In this document: one piece after another, positions 4,294 through 7,620 of the stretch | Position numbering within the stretch: position 1 is the first letter of the stretch | How the letters are laid out: each line of letters starts with the position of its first letter | Translations under genes and position numbers: made by a program | Assembly (NCBI GenBank): GCA_012841675.1 | Contig: DUUG01000018.1 | Location: forward strand, 1 to 7,620 | Direction: 5' to 3' | Length of the DNA: 7,620 bases | Source: Clostridiales bacterium | GTDB taxonomy: Bacteria > Bacillota > Clostridia > Oscillospirales > QAMX01 | Notes under the pieces: model-generated | What the model saw: the letters and a program-made list of their open reading frames with translations, nothing else | Databases searched by the model: none | What the model was told of the DNA's origin: nothing

Positions 4294-6261
4294 TTACGCC
4301 TTTTTGTACCGAATTAGGCGGGAGGATGGCTTTTCAGAAAGCGTAAGCTGCAGCCCTTCTTTTAGATTGGCTTCGCTTTCCTCCCAAGTCTGTCCGCTGT
4401 CGGCGTCTGTTAGGATATACCTGGTTTCTCCGCATCCGGACAAGCCTTTCAGCGGTAGCTCTGCCGTTGTCATGGACGAATTGGGTCGCCGCAGGGCAAT
4501 AAGGATCCCGTCGCCTTCTTCGGGTCGGTCGTATTGCCACACGCACCAGGAGGTATTGCAGAGGGAGTTTTCCACCAAAGCATAAAAGTCGCAGGACAAA
4601 TAGGGCCGCACGCTTTTATACTCGGCAAAATATTTTTTAACCGTCTGCATTTCTGCCTCGGAAGCAACAGGATTTTCTTCATACTGCCAGAAGGAGGACG
4701 TCATGGAGGGGGCATAGGCGGAGCGGAACCGGTAGGCATCGCCCACATACCGACCGACACCCGTTCCGTGGAAGGGTAGCCAGCGGTTTAGCCCGGTGGT
4801 GTGGATCTGCGCCACCTCAATGTCATGGTCAAAGGTACACTGGTAATCCGACCGCCAAAGGGGAATCGAGCGGGAGAGCATCTCTATATCCAGCCGCCGC
4901 CCGCCCGAAGCGCAGTTGTCGATCAAAAGGTAGGGAAAACGTTCTAAAAGGGTATCCCAAAACTGATACAGGCCCATGATGTATTGGATTTCCTTTAAGC
5001 CCCGGCGGCCTTCCTCGTCGTACTTGCGCCAATAGGGCAGGGGGTTGGTGTTAAAATCCTGCCGGTATATTTTAAGGTTAAGCTTTTCGATAAAGCCGGC
5101 AACCATATCCGCCGTGCCCTGTACGGCTTCAGGAATGGAAAAGTCAATCAGCAGCGTGTCGTTGTCGGGGGAAAGTTCCATAAACCAGTCGGGATGCGCA
5201 TTGGGCGTGTCCGTTCCGCGGATAACACGCTCCGGCTCGATCCAAAGCACAAGCCCCATGCCGTTTTCCTTGACGACACGTGCTACTTCCTCCAGTCCGT
5301 CGGGATGGTACGTTTTGTTGACCACCCAGCTGCCCGTGTGGCGAGGCCAGTCGCCGTCGAACTCTGTGGGGCAGGGGCCGGTGGAGTACCCGTACCAGCC
5401 GGCGTCGATCCAATAGTATTCGGCGCCGATATCTTTTTCCTTGAGAGTTTTCAGAACCTCCAGCATCCGTTCGCTGGAAAGCGAGCCCCACGCACCGGTG
5501 GCCAGAGGGCCTTCGGCAGGGCGCTGTGCTTTGCCCATGGGGGAAATGTATTCCTTGAAAAAGCGCCGCCATTGGTTGCTTGCCTTTTCCCGTCCGTTGG
5601 CATAGGGCATGATGACGGTGGAGGAGGTGCGGATTTTTTCGCCTGGTTTTAAATAAAATTCCGTATCTTCGATGCCGGATTGGATGTTAATTTCCCCGTC
5701 TTGGGCCGCAAAGGATATGTTCCACTGCCCCGTCCAGCCGATGGCAAGGAGAATACCCCGGTCGTTTTCGTTAATCTCAAAAAACGGCAAAAGCCCCTGG
5801 GAGGAGCGCCCGTGTTCACAGGCGTATTTAAGATGTTTTCCGGGGGCGATGTATTCCGGGTATTCGGCAAATTCATCTCTCGCCCAGTTGGAGCCGTTAA
5901 AACGGAAAACCCGGGCCTTGTCCGGCGGGGTGAAACGGTGGCCCGGTTTGGGATGGACAAAATGCTCGTTAAAGGGAAGGGTGATGTCACAGTCTTGGAT
6001 CTTAGACAGCGTGCCGGAGTTTTCGTCGGAAACGTTTTCAAAGTGGAGCAGCACGCGGGCGGCGTTGTACTTGTCGTAGAGGGCCAATTCTTCGGTGATT
6101 TGGATGCCGAAGGGGAAGGAATATGTAATTTGGAAGCTTCTGGCGCCGTTTTGCGGCAATTCGGTTACTGTGCGAGCGGTGCCGGGCTCAAAGCCGTTTT
6201 TGAGTTCGCCGTTGTATAAAAAGGAAAAGTGCGGGCGAGTAAGGAGTAGATCTTGCAGCAT
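4294..6261 (-). CDS. Alpha-galactosidase, glycoside hydrolase family 36
   Basis: Hydrolyses terminal alpha-galactosyl groups, as in melibiose or raffinose-type sugars, by a retaining mechanism. The 655 residues are near the family's usual length. An N-terminal beta-sandwich (about 1-240) precedes a catalytic TIM barrel (about 250-560) with WIDAGWYG (284-291), WIEPERV (340-346), KIYRQDFN (397-404, nucleophile Asp402), DNCASGGRRLD (448-458) and WRSDYQC (469-475, acid/base Asp472). A C-terminal beta domain (about 575-655) completes it. Both catalytic residues are intact. There is no signal peptide, so it acts in the cytoplasm on imported sugar. GGGAGG lies 7 bases before ATG 6261. No sugar transporter or regulator is adjacent, so the in vivo substrate is not given by context; related clan members act on alpha-N-acetylgalactosaminides, which I cannot exclude. 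Confidence 0.93.
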   Translation of the reverse strand: MLQDLLLTRPHFSFLYNGELKNGFEPGTARTVTELPQNGARSFQITYSFPFGIQITEELALYDKYNAARVLLHFENVSDENSGTLSKIQDCDITLPFNEHFVHPKPGHRFTPPDKARVFRFNGSNWARDEFAEYPEYIAPGKHLKYACEHGRSSQGLLPFFEINENDRGILLAIGWTGQWNISFAAQDGEINIQSGIEDTEFYLKPGEKIRTSSTVIMPYANGREKASNQWRRFFKEYISPMGKAQRPAEGPLATGAWGSLSSERMLEVLKTLKEKDIGAEYYWIDAGWYGYSTGPCPTEFDGDWPRHTGSWVVNKTYHPDGLEEVARVVKENGMGLVLWIEPERVIRGTDTPNAHPDWFMELSPDNDTLLIDFSIPEAVQGTADMVAGFIEKLNLKIYRQDFNTNPLPYWRKYDEEGRRGLKEIQYIMGLYQFWDTLLERFPYLLIDNCASGGRRLDIEMLSRSIPLWRSDYQCTFDHDIEVAQIHTTGLNRWLPFHGTGVGRYVGDAYRFRSAYAPSMTSSFWQYEENPVASEAEMQTVKKYFAEYKSVRPYLSCDFYALVENSLCNTSWCVWQYDRPEEGDGILIALRRPNSSMTTAELPLKGLSGCGETRYILTDADSGQTWEESEANLKEGLQLTLSEKPSSRLIRYKKA

Positions 6262-6279
6262 AAACTTTCCTCCCGTAGT

Positions 6280-6308
6280 TTGTAGTGTAGCGGGGATAGG
6301 TTTATTAT
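6280..6308 (+). promoter_or_regulatory. Possible divergent promoter sharing the -10 region
   Basis: On the plus strand TTGTAG (6280-6285) and TATTAT (6303-6308) are 17 bases apart. The -10 box lies on top of the galactosidase -10. The -35 matches only three of six consensus bases. It is supported mainly by the ribosome binding site and strong terminator downstream on the same strand. Confidence 0.35.
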
Positions 6309-6331
6309 ACCATGTGACGGGGGAGGTGCAA
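6304..6331 (-). promoter_or_regulatory. Promoter of the alpha-galactosidase gene
   Basis: On the minus strand TTGCAC (6326-6331) and a perfect TATAAT (6304-6309) are 16 bases apart. A TGG just before the -10 makes it an extended -10 promoter. Transcription would start near 6297, about 36 bases before the ATG. No cre-like or other operator is evident. Confidence 0.8.
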
Positions 6332-6367
6332 GGGTGGGGGGTAAAACAATAGGAAGGAGATTCATAA

Positions 6368-6493
6368 ATGGATAACTTTCACGAAACAGGGGCCAAACTT
6401 AAAGGGCAAATAAGGAAATACATCAATGCAAGAGTTAGAGCAAGTTATAGAGTTTGTTCAATATATCTTAGATTCTCTTTACATATTACCTAG
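6368..6493 (+). CDS. Possible small protein, 41 residues
   Basis: A short frame begins at ATG 6368 with AGGAAGGAGA ending 7 bases before the start, one of the best ribosome binding sites in the window. The first 19 residues (MDNFHETGAKLKGQIRKYI) look like an ordinary protein N-terminus; the rest is rich in Arg, Ser and Tyr and looks like an out-of-frame reading. A second frame one base ahead takes over at 6426. It may be a genuine small protein, or the start of a decayed gene with a frameshift near 6420. No family recognised. Confidence 0.4.
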   Translation: MDNFHETGAKLKGQIRKYINARVRASYRVCSIYLRFSLHIT

Positions 6494-6521
6494 TAAAATA
6501 ATAAGATTCAAGAGAAAATGA
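6426..6521 (+). CDS. Possible small protein or continuation in the +1 frame, 31 residues
   Basis: The frame from ATG 6426 encodes an amphipathic segment (MQELEQVIEFVQYILDSLYI) followed by a basic tail (PSKIIRFKRK). It overlaps the 6368 frame by 68 bases in the +1 frame. Its composition is more protein-like than the overlapped part of that frame. It lacks a clear ribosome binding site of its own, so it would need coupling or a frameshift from the upstream start. A fused product would be about 50 residues. Confidence 0.3.
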   Translation: MQELEQVIEFVQYILDSLYILPSKIIRFKRK

Positions 6522-6578
6522 AAAATCGGACAGTATCCCTTTAGAAAAAAAGTTTTTTTGCCTATTACTCAACAATAC

Positions 6579-6614
6579 AAGAGCGCGGCTTCCAAGCGGA
6601 AGTCGCGCTCTTTT
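6579..6614 (+). terminator. Strong rho-independent terminator of the short plus-strand unit
   Basis: A 15-bp stem pairs AAGAGCGCGGCTTCC (6579-6593) with GGAAGTCGCGCTCTT (6598-6612), with one G-T pair and a 4-base loop AAGC. TTTTCATTTTT runs on after it on the plus strand. On the minus strand the tail is GTATTG, which is poor, so the hairpin is oriented to stop plus-strand transcription. That implies something is transcribed on the plus strand upstream. An A7-G-T7 run (6545-6559) lies between the small frames and this hairpin. Confidence 0.85.
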
Positions 6615-6655
6615 CATTTTTACCGTTTACTGTTCCGCATCACCAAATACGAAGG

Positions 6656-7620
6656 TTAAGGACGATACTCCTCCAGTGTCAAAGCGCCGTTTCTGGCACT
6701 CATGTAAACTGCGAAACTGCATTCCTTACCGCTGCCATCCGTAAAAGAGATGACGTAGGTGGTCATATCGCCGTAGAAGACAACACCGGTTACAAGCGGC
6801 TTTTCCGGTGTCAGCTCAGGAAGCGCATACAGCTCTTCGAGAGTTCCATTGGCGCTGCCATCGAACTGCAACAAAGAGAAACGCACATTCCTCAAAACCT
6901 CGCCGGAACGGAAAGCCAGCTTCGTCATATACTCAGAATTATCTGCGATAAATTCGTGGTAGTTGCCGCTTTGCAGCAAGGGTTCTTCCGCAAATTCGAC
7001 TGTGATCGGTATGTGATTGGGTGCTTCGGATTTCGCCTCGGCAATATGAATCCAGCCAATACCTGATTTCAATTTGCCCCATAAGAAGCCTTCGTAATCC
7101 AGCTTTTCCTCTACAATGGTGTAAGTGCCGGCAGCCTGTACTGTCCCGACATAGGCATAGTCATACCCGGGCCCATCAAAGATCGGTAGATCCGGGCGAG
7201 AGATTCGGATGGTATACCGCACCTCTTTTGCTTCTCCGGTTGCCTCGCCTCCGGAGTTGCTCTCATTCTTTAGGAAATCATCCATATTTTTATACCGTAC
7301 ATCGATGTGGTTATCAGAATTTGCGACAGAAACCAGCCGGATATACATGGGCGGCACTTCCATGTTACTACCGCCTATGAGCAGGTAGTAGTCTGCGTTT
7401 ATCGTATAGCGAAGGATATGCTGGCCGGATCCGATGTCTTCATAATAATAATCGGAAAAATCACTCCATGTAAGGTTCTCGCCCTTACGCCGGACTAGGT
7501 CTTGGAGCTCTGCCAGAGTAAGGGTTGGCTTGACAACGTTGGTAGGTTCGTCACTGCTCCCCGGATTTTGACTGCCGCCGGGCTCGGTTACGGAAGGGTT
7601 ACCGGCTTTAACGCCGTAAA
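6656..7620 (-). CDS. Extracytoplasmic protein with bacterial SH3 domain, C-terminal part (cut by window edge)
   Basis: The frame is open from base 7620 to the stop at 6656, giving 320 visible residues; the start lies outside. ATG 7363 is internal. Visible residues 8-30 are a Gly/Ser/Pro/Asn linker. Residues 33-116 form a module with LTWSDF (49-54), EDIGSGQHILRYTI (60-73), YYLLIGG (77-83) and PPMYIRLV (89-96); I know this arrangement from C-terminal regions of BlaR1/M56-type membrane proteins in Bacillota. Residues 134-195 match a bacterial SH3-like domain (IFDGPGYDYAYVGTV...WGKLKSGIGWIHIAEA), which often binds cell wall. Residues 203-320 are beta-rich and unrecognised. The missing N-terminus probably carries a signal peptide, transmembrane helices or an M56 peptidase domain (inference). 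No good terminator follows on this strand. Confidence 0.75.
   Translation of the reverse strand, partial: YGVKAGNPSVTEPGGSQNPGSSDEPTNVVKPTLTLAELQDLVRRKGENLTWSDFSDYYYEDIGSGQHILRYTINADYYLLIGGSNMEVPPMYIRLVSVANSDNHIDVRYKNMDDFLKNESNSGGEATGEAKEVRYTIRISRPDLPIFDGPGYDYAYVGTVQAAGTYTIVEEKLDYEGFLWGKLKSGIGWIHIAEAKSEAPNHIPITVEFAEEPLLQSGNYHEFIADNSEYMTKLAFRSGEVLRNVRFSLLQFDGSANGTLEELYALPELTPEKPLVTGVVFYGDMTTYVISFTDGSGKECSFAVYMSARNGALTLEEYRP

Noticed and set aside
5680..6219. 179-codon plus-strand frame
   Set aside because: It is the antisense shadow of the galactosidase N-terminal region; codon bias of the minus-strand gene keeps it open.
1..7620. CRISPR array, insertion sequence, toxin-antitoxin pair or other defence system
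   Set aside because: No direct repeats with regular spacing, no transposase motif and no recognised defence domain were found on either strand.

Overview
The window looks like chromosomal DNA of a spore-forming Bacillota, probably a Clostridia lineage (inference). The support is mid-range GC, strong GGAGG-type ribosome binding sites, TTGACA/TATAAT promoters, U-tailed hairpin terminators, and a C1q-like surface protein of a kind common in spore formers. No insertion sequence, phage gene, CRISPR array or rRNA is visible. Most genes stand alone or in short operons on the minus strand.

Layout from left to right. Positions 1-406 (minus) hold the N-terminal half of an AzlC branched-chain amino acid exporter. 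Its promoter carries a perfect 28-bp palindrome over the -10 box. After a gap of about 280 bp comes tRNA-Leu(UAA) (684-770, plus). A long hairpin at 781-826 probably ends both the tRNA transcript and the operon that converges on it. That operon (minus, promoter near 2095) encodes an ArsR-like winged-helix regulator and then two very small membrane proteins; a short peptide frame may follow. The first membrane protein carries a +1 frameshift. I cannot name this trio as a known system, and it is the best candidate here for something undescribed.

The 335-bp region between the regulator and the next gene (2036-2370) holds the regulator promoter, a 12-bp palindrome, a long hairpin and a second palindrome. 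The plus-strand gene 2371-3318 encodes a C1q/TNF-like surface protein with no collagen stalk. It converges on a six-helix DUF2238/YjdF-like membrane protein (3368-3955, minus). Positions 3956-4293 contain no supported gene, only two terminator-like hairpins.

Positions 4294-6261 (minus) encode a cytoplasmic GH36 alpha-galactosidase with both catalytic aspartates present. It is the clearest metabolic gene in the window and has no transporter or regulator beside it. Its extended -10 promoter overlaps a weaker plus-strand promoter. That plus-strand promoter could drive a short transcript (about 6315-6620) with a good ribosome binding site, two overlapping tiny frames and a very strong terminator. 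The right edge (6656-7620, minus) is the C-terminal part of a secreted or membrane-anchored protein with a bacterial SH3 domain, open through the window end.

The genes do not form one pathway. The window is a mosaic of small transcription units, and the least explained parts are the regulator/twin-membrane-protein operon and the short plus-strand unit beside the galactosidase.
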